From: Porphyrobacter sp. IPPAS B-1204
Lineage (GTDB): Bacteria; Pseudomonadota; Alphaproteobacteria; Sphingomonadales; Sphingomonadaceae
Assembly: GCA_003724185.1 (NCBI GenBank)
Contig: RHGM01000003.1
Coordinates: forward strand, 310,001-374,000
Direction: 5' to 3'
DNA length: 64,000 bases
Part shown: piece by piece, positions 1 to 8,550 of the stretch
How positions within the stretch are numbered: position 1 is the first letter of the stretch
Layout of the letters: every line of letters starts with the position of its first letter
Position numbers and translations under genes: made by a program
Notes under the pieces: generated by a model
What the model saw: only the letters and a program-made list of their open reading frames with translations
The model's database searches: none
What the model was told of the DNA's origin: nothing

Positions 1-309
1 ACTTTTGCCGGGTGGATGCGCACCGGGCTGGCGGCGGTCGGCATCGGGCTGGGCTTCAACGCCCTGTTCGGAAAGCTGGAACCAGCGTGGCTGCCCAAGG
101 CCTTGGCGACCGGTTTCATTCTTATCGCCATCGCGATTTTCTATGCCGCGCAAGGCAAGGCGGCGGCGGTGGCGCGGCGGCTGGAATGTCACAAGTCCGA
201 GCCGATGCGCGGCCTCACCATGCGGTTGGTGGCGGCGGGCCTGATCGCGGCAAGCGTGGGTCTGGCGGGGGCCATCTGGTGGCTGGACGCATCAAGCCCA
301 CCCGCCTGA
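1..309 (+). CDS. DUF202 family inner-membrane protein (5' end outside window)
   Basis: The reading frame is open from base 1 and ends in TGA at 307-309, so the N-terminus lies outside the window. The visible 102 residues begin TFAGWMRTGLAAVGIGLGF, which fits the conserved first helix of DUF202 (YidH-like) proteins. A second hydrophobic segment (LATGFILIAIAIFYAA) follows, and a third lies near the C-terminus (MRLVAAGLIAASVGLAGAIW). Three membrane helices and short length match the family. DUF202 function is not established, and nothing in the convergent neighbours suggests one. The ATG at 16 should not be taken as the start, because the conserved motif begins before it. Confidence 0.75.
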   Translation, partial: TFAGWMRTGLAAVGIGLGFNALFGKLEPAWLPKALATGFILIAIAIFYAAQGKAAAVARRLECHKSEPMRGLTMRLVAAGLIAASVGLAGAIWWLDASSPPA

Positions 310-313
310 CGGG

Positions 314-649
314 CTACATCCGCCGCGCGTCGCTCGCCTCGCCCGGCACGCTGACGCTGAGACCGTCAAGCGCCTCCGTCACCTCGATCTGGCACGACAG
401 CCTGCTGGTCCGCCGCGCCCCGGCGGCGAAATCGAGCATGTCCTCCTCCTCTTCCGAGGCGGGGGGCAGGCGGTCAAACCACTCGGGCGCAACGATCACG
501 TGGCAGGTGGAACAGGCCATCTGGCCTTCACAGGTGCCCTCCAGCGGCAACCCTGCCGCCTGCCCTGCGCGCAGCAGATTGTCGCCCGGTTCGGCGGCCA
601 CTTCGACCGGCTTGCCACGCGGATCGAGGAAGGTGATGGTGATCGTCAC
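314..649 (-). CDS. 2Fe-2S ferredoxin, adrenodoxin type
   Basis: A 111-residue ferredoxin with cysteines at 40, 46, 49 and 86. The spacing C-x5-C-x2-C-x36-C is the adrenodoxin/ISC-ferredoxin pattern, ligating one [2Fe-2S] cluster. It is a soluble electron carrier, probably supplying electrons for Fe-S cluster assembly or to an oxygenase. The start is a GTG that overlaps the TGA stop of the upstream cysteine desulfurase (GTGA). The frame stays open further upstream inside that gene, but the extra residues are antisense-like and not ferredoxin. Translational coupling to a cysteine desulfurase supports a role in cluster biogenesis (inference). Confidence 0.9.
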   Translation of the reverse strand: MTITITFLDPRGKPVEVAAEPGDNLLRAGQAAGLPLEGTCEGQMACSTCHVIVAPEWFDRLPPASEEEEDMLDFAAGARRTSRLSCQIEVTEALDGLSVSVPGEASDARRM

Positions 650-1755
650 AAGCCCTGCTCCCTGGCCGCGGCGGTGATGATGGCCGCGGCGTCTGCAATA
701 TCCTGAAGGCTTGTATAGCGCCCGAATCCGAGGCGGATAGAGGACTTTGCTTGCGCATCGGTCAGTCCGATGGCGCGCAGCACGTGGCTGGGCCTGCCCG
801 ATCCGCTGGCGCAGGCGCTGCCGGCGGAAAACATCACGTTGCGGCAGTCGCTCATCAGCCGGGCGACGTCCAAGCCCCCATGCTCGTTGGCGCGCCGGAT
901 GTTGAGATTGCCCTTCCAGCGGTCCACCGCGCTGCCGTTCAATTCCCAGCCTGCGAAGGCCTCCCGCGCCATGTTCCACAAATGTTCCACGTGAAACATT
1001 TGCTCCGAAAAGCTCTCCTGCGCCACCTGAGCCGCCGCGCCAAAGCCTGCGCAAAGGGCGGGCGAGAGGGTGCCTGACCTGAGGCTAGCCTCCTGTCCGC
1101 CGCCCCAAAGCAAGGGTGCGGGCGCATCTGCGTCCGGCCCGATCCACAGCGCACCGATGCCCTTGGGCCCGTGGCATTTGTGGGCCGAGATCGCGATGTA
1201 ATCCGCGGCCACCTCTACCGGCACCCTGCCATAGGCCTGAACCGCATCTACCAGCACTCTGGCCCCCACCTGGCGGGCGATAGCGACCACCGGGGCGAGC
1301 GGGTTGCGCACCCCGATTTCATTGTTGATCGCCATCACCGCGATGAGGCCCGTGGCGGGCGTGATCGCGGCCTGCAATGCGTCCAGATCGGCGCGGCCAT
1401 CGGGGGTGACGGGCAGGATGGTGAAACGCCGCCCCTGCGCTTCGACCACCCGCTGGCAATCGAGCACGGCGGCGTGTTCGGTGGCGAAGGTGATGACATC
1501 GCCGGGCGTGCCTTGCAGCACCATGTTGATCGCTTCAGTGGCGCCGGAGGTGAAGATCAGCTTGCCCCCGTCAGGCAGCAGCGCCGCGACCCGTTCGCGG
1601 GCGGTCTCCACTGCGGCGGCGGCCATCCGGCCCATGCGGTGCGGTGAATGCGGGTTGCCGAAAGTGTCGCTGTCCGGCCCGCCCAGCCAGCGCATCATTG
1701 CCTCCCGCGCTTCGGGGCACAGGGGCGTGGTGGCCTGATAGTCGAGGTAGATCAT
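646..1755 (-). CDS. Cysteine desulfurase (NifS/IscS-like), PLP-dependent
   Basis: A 369-residue class V aminotransferase-fold enzyme that takes sulfur from cysteine as an enzyme persulfide, leaving alanine. Recognisable parts are the N-terminal YLDYQATTPL, the FTSGATEAIN cofactor loop, H94 (ATEHAAV), the PLP lysine K193 in SAHKCHGPKG and the catalytic cysteine C315 in SAGSACASGS. Length is within the usual range for short NifS-like enzymes. It lies downstream of a second desulfurase on the same strand, separated only by a palindromic repeat, and overlaps the ferredoxin start by 4 bp. There is no iscU or suf scaffold gene beside it, so which assembly system it serves cannot be told from the window. 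Confidence 0.93.
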   Translation of the reverse strand: MIYLDYQATTPLCPEAREAMMRWLGGPDSDTFGNPHSPHRMGRMAAAAVETARERVAALLPDGGKLIFTSGATEAINMVLQGTPGDVITFATEHAAVLDCQRVVEAQGRRFTILPVTPDGRADLDALQAAITPATGLIAVMAINNEIGVRNPLAPVVAIARQVGARVLVDAVQAYGRVPVEVAADYIAISAHKCHGPKGIGALWIGPDADAPAPLLWGGGQEASLRSGTLSPALCAGFGAAAQVAQESFSEQMFHVEHLWNMAREAFAGWELNGSAVDRWKGNLNIRRANEHGGLDVARLMSDCRNVMFSAGSACASGSGRPSHVLRAIGLTDAQAKSSIRLGFGRYTSLQDIADAAAIITAAAREQGL

Positions 1756-1773
1756 GGGTTCATGCCCTCACCC

Positions 1774-1875
1774 TCGTCATTGCGAGGAGCGAAGCAACGC
1801 GGCAATCCATGGCCTGCCGTCGCATCGCGCTGCAAGGTCAATCCATGGGTTGCTTCGCTGCGCTCGCAATGACGA
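1774..1875. repeat. Intergenic palindromic repeat, GTCATTGCGAG type
   Basis: The gap between the two cysteine desulfurase genes is almost wholly one imperfect palindrome. Its ends are a perfect 13-bp inverted repeat, TCGTCATTGCGAG at 1774-1786 and its complement at 1863-1875. Inside each end are related GAAGCAA / TTGCTTC and AATCCATGG segments. This looks like a dispersed REP-like intergenic element. In RNA it would form a long hairpin that could separate expression of the two genes. Confidence 0.8.
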
Positions 1876-1876
1876 A

Positions 1877-2881
1877 TTAGCATAGCGAAGCCCAAGCCTC
1901 GCTAAACCGCTCCAGCTCGTCAGGCGTGGTGGACCACCCCAAACTGACCCGGATCGTGCGCGCCGCGACATCATCCGCCACGCCGAAGGCATCGAGCACC
2001 CGGCTTTTCTTGAGCGTGCCCGATGAACAGGCGCTCCCTGCCGAGACGGCAAAGCCTTGTCCGTCGAGCCGGATCAGGAGGGCCTGCGCGCTCATGGTGG
2101 GGTGTGTGAGCGCGAAAATGTAATCGACCTGCTCCCCGATGGTCAGCCGCTGGCCTGCCACCTGCCCCGCAAAGGCGACGCGCTGTTCGGGCGTGGTCGC
2201 CCAGTCGCCCGCTTCCAGCGCCGCCGCCATCCCCAGCGCGCCGGGCAGGTTTTCGGTCCCCTGACGGTAGCCGCGCTCGTGCCCGCCCACAGGTTCGAGC
2301 AGCGCATAATCGCGCACCAACAGTGCCCCCACCCCGATTGGCCCGCCAAACTTGTGCGCCGAGATCACCAGCATGTCCGCCTCGGGCAATGCCAGCTTGC
2401 CGGCACTTTGCGCGCAGTCTGAAAGCACCAGCGCGCCGCCGCCCTGCACGGTCTGCGCCATCGCGCTCACGGGATTGATCGTGCCGGTTTCGGAATTGAC
2501 GTGCTGCACGGCCAACAGCGTGCCTTCGCCGATTGCCGTATCATCGGTGAACACCTCGGCATCCGGCGCCGCGCGGAACACCGCATCATGCTCGACCGCG
2601 CTGACAATCTGCCGCTCCGCCTTAGCCCGGTTCAGTGCAATCCACAGCGCCTCGCTCGCGCCGGAGGTGAAGATCAACTCGTAATTCTTGTCTCCTTGGC
2701 CCAACCCCAGCACCGCCTTGATCCGCTCCCGCGCATCCTCCAGCGCGGCCCGCGCCTTCCTCCCCTCCGCATGGGGGCTGGACGGGTTCGCCCACAGCGC
2801 AAAGCCCTCCTCCATTGCCGCCTTTGCCTCGGGGCGCAGGGGGCTGGTGGCGGCGTGATCGAGGTAGACCCGTTCGGGAAT
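1877..2881 (-). CDS. Second cysteine desulfurase, apparent ATT start
   Basis: A class V PLP enzyme of 334 residues if read from the ATT at 2881-2879. The first ATG is at 2815, but starting there would remove the conserved opening segment (VYLDHAATSPLRPEAK), which is encoded in frame upstream. In-frame translation meets a TAG soon after, and the only plausible initiator between is ATT, with AGGA 8 nt before it. Catalytic features are the PLP lysine in SAHKFGGP (about K177) and the cysteine in SAGSACSSG (about C285). It is diverged from the desulfurase downstream of it and is probably a paralogue. A sequencing error converting ATG to ATT is the main alternative. Confidence 0.85.
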   Translation of the reverse strand: MPERVYLDHAATSPLRPEAKAAMEEGFALWANPSSPHAEGRKARAALEDARERIKAVLGLGQGDKNYELIFTSGASEALWIALNRAKAERQIVSAVEHDAVFRAAPDAEVFTDDTAIGEGTLLAVQHVNSETGTINPVSAMAQTVQGGGALVLSDCAQSAGKLALPEADMLVISAHKFGGPIGVGALLVRDYALLEPVGGHERGYRQGTENLPGALGMAAALEAGDWATTPEQRVAFAGQVAGQRLTIGEQVDYIFALTHPTMSAQALLIRLDGQGFAVSAGSACSSGTLKKSRVLDAFGVADDVAARTIRVSLGWSTTPDELERFSEAWASLC

Positions 2882-2902
2882 GGCGCGGTTCCTCGTAAAA
2901 AA

Positions 2903-2930
2903 TTGCGATTCTGGCGAGGGTGCCTATATA
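2903..2930 (+). promoter_or_regulatory. Candidate sigma-70 promoter for the alpha/beta hydrolase
   Basis: TTGCGA (2903-2908) and TATATA (2925-2930) are separated by 16 bp and lie about 70 bp before the hydrolase start. The segment also sits within the region divergent to the second cysteine desulfurase, and CTATATAG is itself palindromic. Confidence 0.45.
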
Positions 2931-2999
2931 GGCCGCGCAAATTCCAGCGCCACCCGGCGCGGTTTCCCGATCGCACTTCTCGTTCATAAGGTTTGTCCG

Positions 3000-3656
3000 A
3001 TGCCCTCAGTCATCTTCCCCGGTCCGGAAGGCCGTCTCGAAGGCCGTTTCTCGCCCCCGCCGCGCCCGCGTGCGCCGGTGGCGATGATCTTGCACCCTCA
3101 CCCCGAAGGCGGCGGGACGATGAACGACCGCATCGTGCAGCGGCTTTACAAGACCTTTGCCGACCGCGGCTTTGCCACCCTGCGCTTCAACTTCCGCGGT
3201 GTGGGCCGTTCGCAAGGCAGCTTCGACAGCGGGATCGGCGAGCTTTCCGACGCAGCCTCCGCGCTCGACTGGGTGCAGTCCGTCCACCCCGAAGCGCAGA
3301 GCACCTGGATTGCAGGCTACAGCTTTGGCGCGCTGATCGGGATGCAATTGCTGATGCGTCGCCCCGAAGTGCGCGGCTTCATCTCGGTCGCGCCGCCCGC
3401 CAACATGTACGATTTCAGCTTCCTTGCCCCCTGCCCCGCCAGCGGCATCTTCGTGCAGGGCGCGGCCGATACGGTGGTGCAGCCCAATGCGGTGCAGAAG
3501 CTGGTCGACAAGCTGCGCACCCAGAAGCACATCACCATCCACCACGACGAAATCCCGCGGGCGAACCATTTCTTCGAGAACGAGCTTGAGGACATGATGA
3601 AGTCGGTCGACAATTATCTGGATTTCCGCCTCAGCCCGGATTGCCCGATCAAATAG
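3000..3656 (+). CDS. Alpha/beta hydrolase
   Basis: A 218-residue hydrolase with the oxyanion-region HPHPEGGGTM, the nucleophile elbow GYSFGA (serine near residue 104) and a C-terminal histidine in RANHFF. It resembles the short cytosolic hydrolases often annotated as dienelactone-hydrolase-like or conserved alpha/beta hydrolases; the substrate is unknown. The start ATG at 3000 has AAGG 8 nt upstream. The frame is open further upstream but runs into the promoter region. It is divergent from the cysteine desulfurase genes. Confidence 0.88.
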   Translation: MPSVIFPGPEGRLEGRFSPPPRPRAPVAMILHPHPEGGGTMNDRIVQRLYKTFADRGFATLRFNFRGVGRSQGSFDSGIGELSDAASALDWVQSVHPEAQSTWIAGYSFGALIGMQLLMRRPEVRGFISVAPPANMYDFSFLAPCPASGIFVQGAADTVVQPNAVQKLVDKLRTQKHITIHHDEIPRANHFFENELEDMMKSVDNYLDFRLSPDCPIK

Positions 3657-3660
3657 TCTC

Positions 3661-3740
3661 GTCATCCCCGCGCAGGCGGGGATCCAGCTTCTTTTCCGAC
3701 TGGCAAAACCCAGCTGGACCCCCGCCTTCGCGGGGGTGAC
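3661..3740. repeat. Intergenic palindromic repeat, GTCATCCCCGC type
   Basis: Starts GTCATCCCCGCGCAGGCGGG, passes through GATCCAGCT, and returns through AGCTGGA to a CCCCCGCC...GGGGGTGAC end. It therefore holds two small hairpins within a larger imperfect palindrome. Related elements lie at 19622, 45799 and 47496. It follows the hydrolase stop by 4 bp and could act as its transcript 3' structure. Confidence 0.75.
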
Positions 3741-3899
3741 GGGTAGTGGGCTCTGGATTCCCATCCTGAATCGCAACGCGAAACCGCTTCGCCCCTAGTA
3801 AAAGTCATAGTATTGTCGCCAGTGAGCGGGGCCGGAGGTCCAGCTTGCGACAAGGTGCTCCGGCTCCGCTCCCACGATGATGGAGAGAGGAGCCCCTGC

Positions 3900-4586
3900 A
3901 TGACCTACGCTTCTGCCAATCGCCGCCCCAACCCTGCTGCCCTTGTCGGCGCACTCGGCATCCCCGGTGCGTTCGGCGCGCTGCTGGTGGTGGGCCTTGC
4001 GGTCACCGCCGTGACCCAGCCTGCCGGACCGCGGATAAAGGGGGTGGAGGTCAATGATTTCATCCTGCCCCCGCCACCGCCCAAGACGGACGAACCGGTG
4101 CTGGTGGAAAACCCCGCTGGGCCGACAACCACGATTCCCACCACACCCTCGCGCCCGGAAACCCTGCCGGTTGATCTCGGCCTCGGCGATCCGATCGCGG
4201 CCTTCCCCGGCACCGGCGATATCAGCGGCACCGGCACCGGCCCGGTCGATTTCGGCATCCCTGACCCCGGCCCCAGCGCATCGCCCTTCGATCCCGTCGG
4301 CGCCCGGCCCAAGGGCAACCCCGGCAAGTGGGTGACGAATGACGATTACCGCCCGCGCTGGATCCGCGAGGACATGGCGGGCACTGCGCGCTTCTCCCTG
4401 TCCATTGATGCCAGCGGCAAGGTGACCGGCTGCACGATCACCCGTTCGACGGGCCACGCCCCGCTCGATGCGGCGACCTGCGATCTGGTCAAGCAGCGCT
4501 CCCGCTTCGAAGCCGCACGCGACGGCAACGGCAAGGCTGTCACCGGCAGCTACAGCGGCACGATAACGTGGAGAATCCCCGAGTAA
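3900..4586 (+). CDS. TonB-like energy transducer
   Basis: A 228-residue protein with a cytoplasmic N-terminus, one membrane helix (about residues 17-40), a long Pro/Gly/Thr-rich periplasmic linker and a C-terminal TonB-like domain (about 150-228, including ARFSLSIDASGKVTGCTI and a closing TITWRIPE). It probably transfers proton-motive energy to outer-membrane receptors. ExbB/ExbD genes are not adjacent. The start chosen is the ATG at 3900, which has GAGAGGAG just upstream; the frame extends further upstream without a good site. The C-terminal domain has a pair of cysteines (in TGCTI and ATCDL) that may form a disulfide. Confidence 0.85.
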   Translation: MTYASANRRPNPAALVGALGIPGAFGALLVVGLAVTAVTQPAGPRIKGVEVNDFILPPPPPKTDEPVLVENPAGPTTTIPTTPSRPETLPVDLGLGDPIAAFPGTGDISGTGTGPVDFGIPDPGPSASPFDPVGARPKGNPGKWVTNDDYRPRWIREDMAGTARFSLSIDASGKVTGCTITRSTGHAPLDAATCDLVKQRSRFEAARDGNGKAVTGSYSGTITWRIPE

Positions 4587-4611
4587 TCGGGCGCCGCCGG
4601 GGAGGGAGCCT

Positions 4612-4824
4612 CTAACCCTCTCCGGCGGTCTTCAACTGCTCGATCGGGGCCTCACCGCTTTCGGTGGGGATTGTCCAGATCAGCACGTTGAGCACCGCGA
4701 TCACGGCCAGCACCACCATCAGCGCCGGCTGCTTCACCTGCCCGGTGCGCCGCCACAGCACAAAGGCCCCCGCCAGCAGCGCCAGCGCGGCCAGCATCAC
4801 GATCGAAAGAACGATGTCGGTCAT
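4612..4824 (-). CDS. Small two-helix membrane protein
   Basis: A 70-residue protein with two hydrophobic helices (about residues 4-23 and 33-51) separated by a basic loop RRTGQVKQ, and an acidic C-terminal tail. No family is recognised. The start is placed at the ATG at 4824, since the upstream extension is Cys/Gln-rich and unlike a leader. It is convergent with the TonB-like gene and divergent from the DUF885 gene. Confidence 0.65.
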   Translation of the reverse strand: MTDIVLSIVMLAALALLAGAFVLWRRTGQVKQPALMVVLAVIAVLNVLIWTIPTESGEAPIEQLKTAGEG

Positions 4825-4898
4825 GGGCTGTGCCTTAGCCTGCGATCCGGCCCCCGTGCAATTGACTTGGGGTGCCGGCCTCGCCAAACCTGTCTGCC

Positions 4899-6749
4899 AT
4901 GAGAGAGATATTTGCAGACTTCACCCGCCGCCGGACGCTTGCCGCGCTGGGCGGTGTGTCCACCCTTGCCCTGCTGCCCGCCGGCCTGCGCGCCGCCAGC
5001 AACGCGCCGCAATCCAGCGGCCCGATTGCCGGGCTTGATCCTGATGCCGCGCTGGAACGGATCGCTTACCGGATGCTCGCGCATGAACCGGGTCGCGCCA
5101 CCGGCCTTGGCGTCGACACCGGCGATTACGCTGCCTGGCGTTCAACCTTCGGCCTGCCGGGCGAAGCGGGCCGCGCATCTTATGCCGCGGCGCTTGGCGA
5201 AATGGTGGCCGAGGTCAAAGCCTACCCCAAGGAAGGCCTCACAAGCGACCAGCAGATCGGGTTCGAGGTGGTCGAAACCGCCTTTACCCGCGCTGCCGAG
5301 GGCATGGCCCTGCCCTATGGCGATGTCGCGGTTGGCAGCTGGCGCAACGCGCCTTACGTGGTGATCCAGAATGTCGGCGGCTATATCGACATGCCGCGCT
5401 TCTTCAGCTCGACCCAGCCGTTGAACGCAGCCGATGATGTCGGCCCCTATCTTGACCGCCTGATCGAAGTCCCCGCCGTTCTCGATGGCGAGCGTGAGCG
5501 CATCCGCGCTGCCCGCGCTATGGGCGTGGTGCCGCCCGCTTTCCTGATCGACAAGGCAATCGCCCAGATGGAGGCGAGCATTGCGGGCGCGAAGGAGTCC
5601 TATGCAGGGCCGCTCGATGCGTCGGGCATGGCAGAGGCCAAGGCTGCCGCCGCGCAGGCGGAGCGCATCACCGCGCGCGGCATCGTCCCCGCGCTGGAAC
5701 GCCAGCTTGCCGAACTGCGCACCCAGCGCGCCGCCGCCAAGGATTCCGCCGGAATCTGGGCGCAGCCGATGGGCGAGGAGTATTACGCCTGGGCGCTGGG
5801 CGCTTCCACCACCACCAACCTCAGCCCCGCTGAAATCCACCGTCAGGGCCTTGCCGAGCTCGACGAGCTCCACGGCCAGATGGACCCTATCCTGCGCAAG
5901 ATCGGCTACACCAAGGGCAGCGTCGGCGAGAGGATGCGCGGGCTGGCAGACGATCCGCGCTACAAATTTGCCGAAGGCGATGCGGGCCGCAAGGAGATCT
6001 TCGCCTTCATCGACGAACGCCTGACGTGGATCAAGGCGCAGATGCCGCGCGCTTTCACGCAGGTCGTCAACCCGCGCATGGAAGTGGTGCGCCTGCCGCT
6101 TTCCGAAGAGCCCGGCGCCCCCGGAGCATATGGCGGGGCGGGCAGCAAGGATGGCAGCATCCCCGGACGGTTCTGGATCAACCTTCGCACCACCGATCTG
6201 CACCGCAAATATGATCTGGCCGATCTTGCCTTCCACGAGGCGATCCCCGGCCACGTGTGGGAGGGCGAGTTCAGCAACCGCCTGCCACTGATCCGCTCGA
6301 TCCTCGCCTTCAACGCCTTCAGCGAAGGCTGGGCGCTGTACGCCGAACAGCTCGCCGATGAGCTGGGAGCCTACAAGGGCTTCGAGGTCGGGCGGCTTGG
6401 CTTCCTGCAATCGCTCGCCTTCCGCGCCTGCCGACTGGTGGTCGACACCGGCCTGCATTCCAAGCAGTGGACGCGCGAACAGGGCCGCCAGTTCTTTGTC
6501 GAAAGGAACGGCTCCAAGGTCGAGGAAGTCGCCTCCGAGGTCGATCGTTATTGCAGCTGGCCCGGGCAGGCCTGCGGTTACAAGATCGGCCACAGCGAAA
6601 TCCTGCGCCAGCGCGAGCGGGCGAAGGCGGAACTGGGGCGCAAGTACGATTTCCGCGCCTTCAACACCGCGCTGGTGCTGGGTGGCAATGCTCCGCTCAG
6701 CGTCATGGCCAACACCGTCAGCCGCTATATCGCCGGGGCAAAAGGCTAG
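4899..6749 (+). CDS. DUF885 family protein with Tat signal
   Basis: A 616-residue DUF885 protein, a family related to M32/gluzincin-like metallopeptidases. The diagnostic FHEAIPGHVWEGEF motif supplies two metal-ligand histidines and the glutamate, around residue 445. The N-terminus MREIFADFTRRRTLAALGG carries a twin-arginine signal (TRRRTLAAL), so it is probably exported folded to the periplasm. The first ATG lies nine codons earlier, but the start at 4899 puts the Tat motif at the usual distance. Peptidase activity is a family-level guess; many DUF885 members are uncharacterised. Confidence 0.88.
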   Translation: MREIFADFTRRRTLAALGGVSTLALLPAGLRAASNAPQSSGPIAGLDPDAALERIAYRMLAHEPGRATGLGVDTGDYAAWRSTFGLPGEAGRASYAAALGEMVAEVKAYPKEGLTSDQQIGFEVVETAFTRAAEGMALPYGDVAVGSWRNAPYVVIQNVGGYIDMPRFFSSTQPLNAADDVGPYLDRLIEVPAVLDGERERIRAARAMGVVPPAFLIDKAIAQMEASIAGAKESYAGPLDASGMAEAKAAAAQAERITARGIVPALERQLAELRTQRAAAKDSAGIWAQPMGEEYYAWALGASTTTNLSPAEIHRQGLAELDELHGQMDPILRKIGYTKGSVGERMRGLADDPRYKFAEGDAGRKEIFAFIDERLTWIKAQMPRAFTQVVNPRMEVVRLPLSEEPGAPGAYGGAGSKDGSIPGRFWINLRTTDLHRKYDLADLAFHEAIPGHVWEGEFSNRLPLIRSILAFNAFSEGWALYAEQLADELGAYKGFEVGRLGFLQSLAFRACRLVVDTGLHSKQWTREQGRQFFVERNGSKVEEVASEVDRYCSWPGQACGYKIGHSEILRQRERAKAELGRKYDFRAFNTALVLGGNAPLSVMANTVSRYIAGAKG

Positions 6750-6817
6750 GCCGGACGACGAATTGCAATTTCCGTCCCTGACCCCATCTTGCAACCTTCG
6801 CGTCGCAGGAGGGCAGC

Positions 6818-8443
6818 ATGGAAACATTGGGACAAGACCTTGAAACCATGCGCCGCGTGCCGCTTGCGCCCGCGCATGTCGATGCCATCTGCGCCATCGG
6901 CGGCGAGCGGCATTACAAGGCTGGCGACATCGTCATGGACATCGGCGAGGCGATGGATCGCTTCGTCTATGTTGTCGAAGGCGAGATCGAGGTGGCCGAT
7001 CCCCACACCGGCGAGCGGCTGTTGCCGTCCAGCCTTGGGCCGACGCAGTTTCTGGGCGAGATCGGCTTCCTCAACGGCGGCACCAACATCATGCGGATGC
7101 GCGCCGCGGTCGATACGACCGTAATCGAAGCCCCGCGTGAAGCCATGCTCGCGCTGATGGGCCGCGTGCCGGAATTGTCCGATCACCTCATCACCGTGTT
7201 TGCGGCAAGGCGGCGCAAGCAGTTTGAAACGCGCAACGACACGATCAAGGTGATCGGCGCGGACCGCGATCCTCAGGTGCAGGCGGTCGAACGGTTTCTG
7301 TCGAGGAATCGCATCCCCTTCCAAAGCTACGACATGGACGCATCCGACCGCGAGACGGCCCAGATGTGCAGCCTGATGGGCCACAAGCCCGGCGTGATCG
7401 TCGGCGCGGACACGCGGCTGGATGATCCGACCCCGCGTAAGGTGGCGCAATATCTCGGGCTCGATCTCGGGATCTGTTCGCAGCGGACCTATGACCTTCT
7501 GATCGTCGGCGGCGGGCCTGCGGGGGTGGCGGCGGCGGTCTATGCCGGAAGCGAAGGCATCGAGGCACTGGTGATCGAGGATACCGCCGTGGGCGGGCAG
7601 GCGGGCACATCCAGCCGGATCGAGAATTACATGGGCTTTCCCACCGGCATCAGCGGCACCGACCTGACCTTTCGCGGGCAGGTGCAGGCGATGAAGTTCG
7701 GCACGCGCTTCGTGATGCCGCGCCGGGTGGAGGGTGTGTCGCACCGCGAGGACGGGGCGTTCTGCGCGGTGCTCGATGATGGCGACGAAATCTGTGCCCG
7801 CGCGCTGCTGGTCGCCACCGGCGTGCAATATCGCCGCCTGCCGCTTGACCGGCTGGAGGCGCTGGAAGGCGCAGGCATCTTCTATTCCGCCACAGAGATG
7901 GAGGCGCGCTTCTGCTCCAACACGCAGGCCGTGGTGATCGGCGGCGGCAATTCGGCGGGGCAGGCGGCGATGTTCCTTTCCCGTGCGGCGGCCCATGTGC
8001 ATCTGGTGGTGCGCGGCAGCAGCCTTGCGGCGTCCATGTCCAGTTATCTGTCGCAGCGGCTGGAGGCCGATCCGCGCATTACCATCCACTATCACAGCGA
8101 AGTCACCGCTTTGCACGGGGACACGTGGCTGGACGCCATCACGCTCAAGACCAAGGACACCGAACAGCGCATCGACGCCCGCGCCCTGTTCATCATGATC
8201 GGCGCCGCGCCCAACACCGGCTGGCTGTCCGGCCTTGCCCAAACCGACGAGAAAGGCTTCGTCCTGACCGGCGCTGCTGCGGGCCAGGGCGATGATTACG
8301 CCACCACCGCGCCCGGCATCTTTGCCGTGGGCGATGTGCGCGCCGGATCGGTGAAGCGGGTGGCGAGCGCAGTGGGCGAGGGATCGGTGGTGGTCAGCCG
8401 GATCTGGCAATATCTCGAAGACACGCGCCCGGCCGGCGGCTGA
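6818..8443 (+). CDS. cNMP-binding / thioredoxin-reductase-like FAD oxidoreductase
   Basis: A 541-residue three-part protein. Residues about 15-130 form a cyclic-nucleotide-binding fold (GDIVMDIGE, VVEGEIEV, FLGEIGFLNGG). Residues about 140-220 look like a glutaredoxin-type fold without its cysteines. Residues 225-541 form a class II pyridine nucleotide-disulfide reductase with the FAD site GGGPAG (231-236) and the NADPH site GGGNSAGQAA (375-384). The active-site CxxC of thioredoxin reductase, expected near residue 357, is replaced by FYSATEME, so it is unlikely to reduce a disulfide in the standard way. The RBS is AGGAGG. The natural substrate and the ligand of the cNMP domain are unknown. 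Confidence 0.88.
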   Translation: METLGQDLETMRRVPLAPAHVDAICAIGGERHYKAGDIVMDIGEAMDRFVYVVEGEIEVADPHTGERLLPSSLGPTQFLGEIGFLNGGTNIMRMRAAVDTTVIEAPREAMLALMGRVPELSDHLITVFAARRRKQFETRNDTIKVIGADRDPQVQAVERFLSRNRIPFQSYDMDASDRETAQMCSLMGHKPGVIVGADTRLDDPTPRKVAQYLGLDLGICSQRTYDLLIVGGGPAGVAAAVYAGSEGIEALVIEDTAVGGQAGTSSRIENYMGFPTGISGTDLTFRGQVQAMKFGTRFVMPRRVEGVSHREDGAFCAVLDDGDEICARALLVATGVQYRRLPLDRLEALEGAGIFYSATEMEARFCSNTQAVVIGGGNSAGQAAMFLSRAAAHVHLVVRGSSLAASMSSYLSQRLEADPRITIHYHSEVTALHGDTWLDAITLKTKDTEQRIDARALFIMIGAAPNTGWLSGLAQTDEKGFVLTGAAAGQGDDYATTAPGIFAVGDVRAGSVKRVASAVGEGSVVVSRIWQYLEDTRPAGG

Positions 8444-8550
8444 TCCGGCGCGCATCGATTCGTCGCAAGCCTCTGGTCAGGCGCGAAAAAGCGGATAGTC
8501 TGAGGCCCATTCGCGTTGCAATCGCAGGCAAGGCGAAGGAGAGCATTGTC

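Noticed and set aside
2880..3656. Start of the alpha/beta hydrolase at 2880
   Set aside because: That start lies across the candidate promoter and the neighbouring start region; the ATG at 3000 has a good ribosome binding site.
5142..8455. Two long minus-strand frames opposite DUF885 and the cNMP/reductase gene
   Set aside because: No family motifs; they are fully covered by well-supported plus-strand genes.
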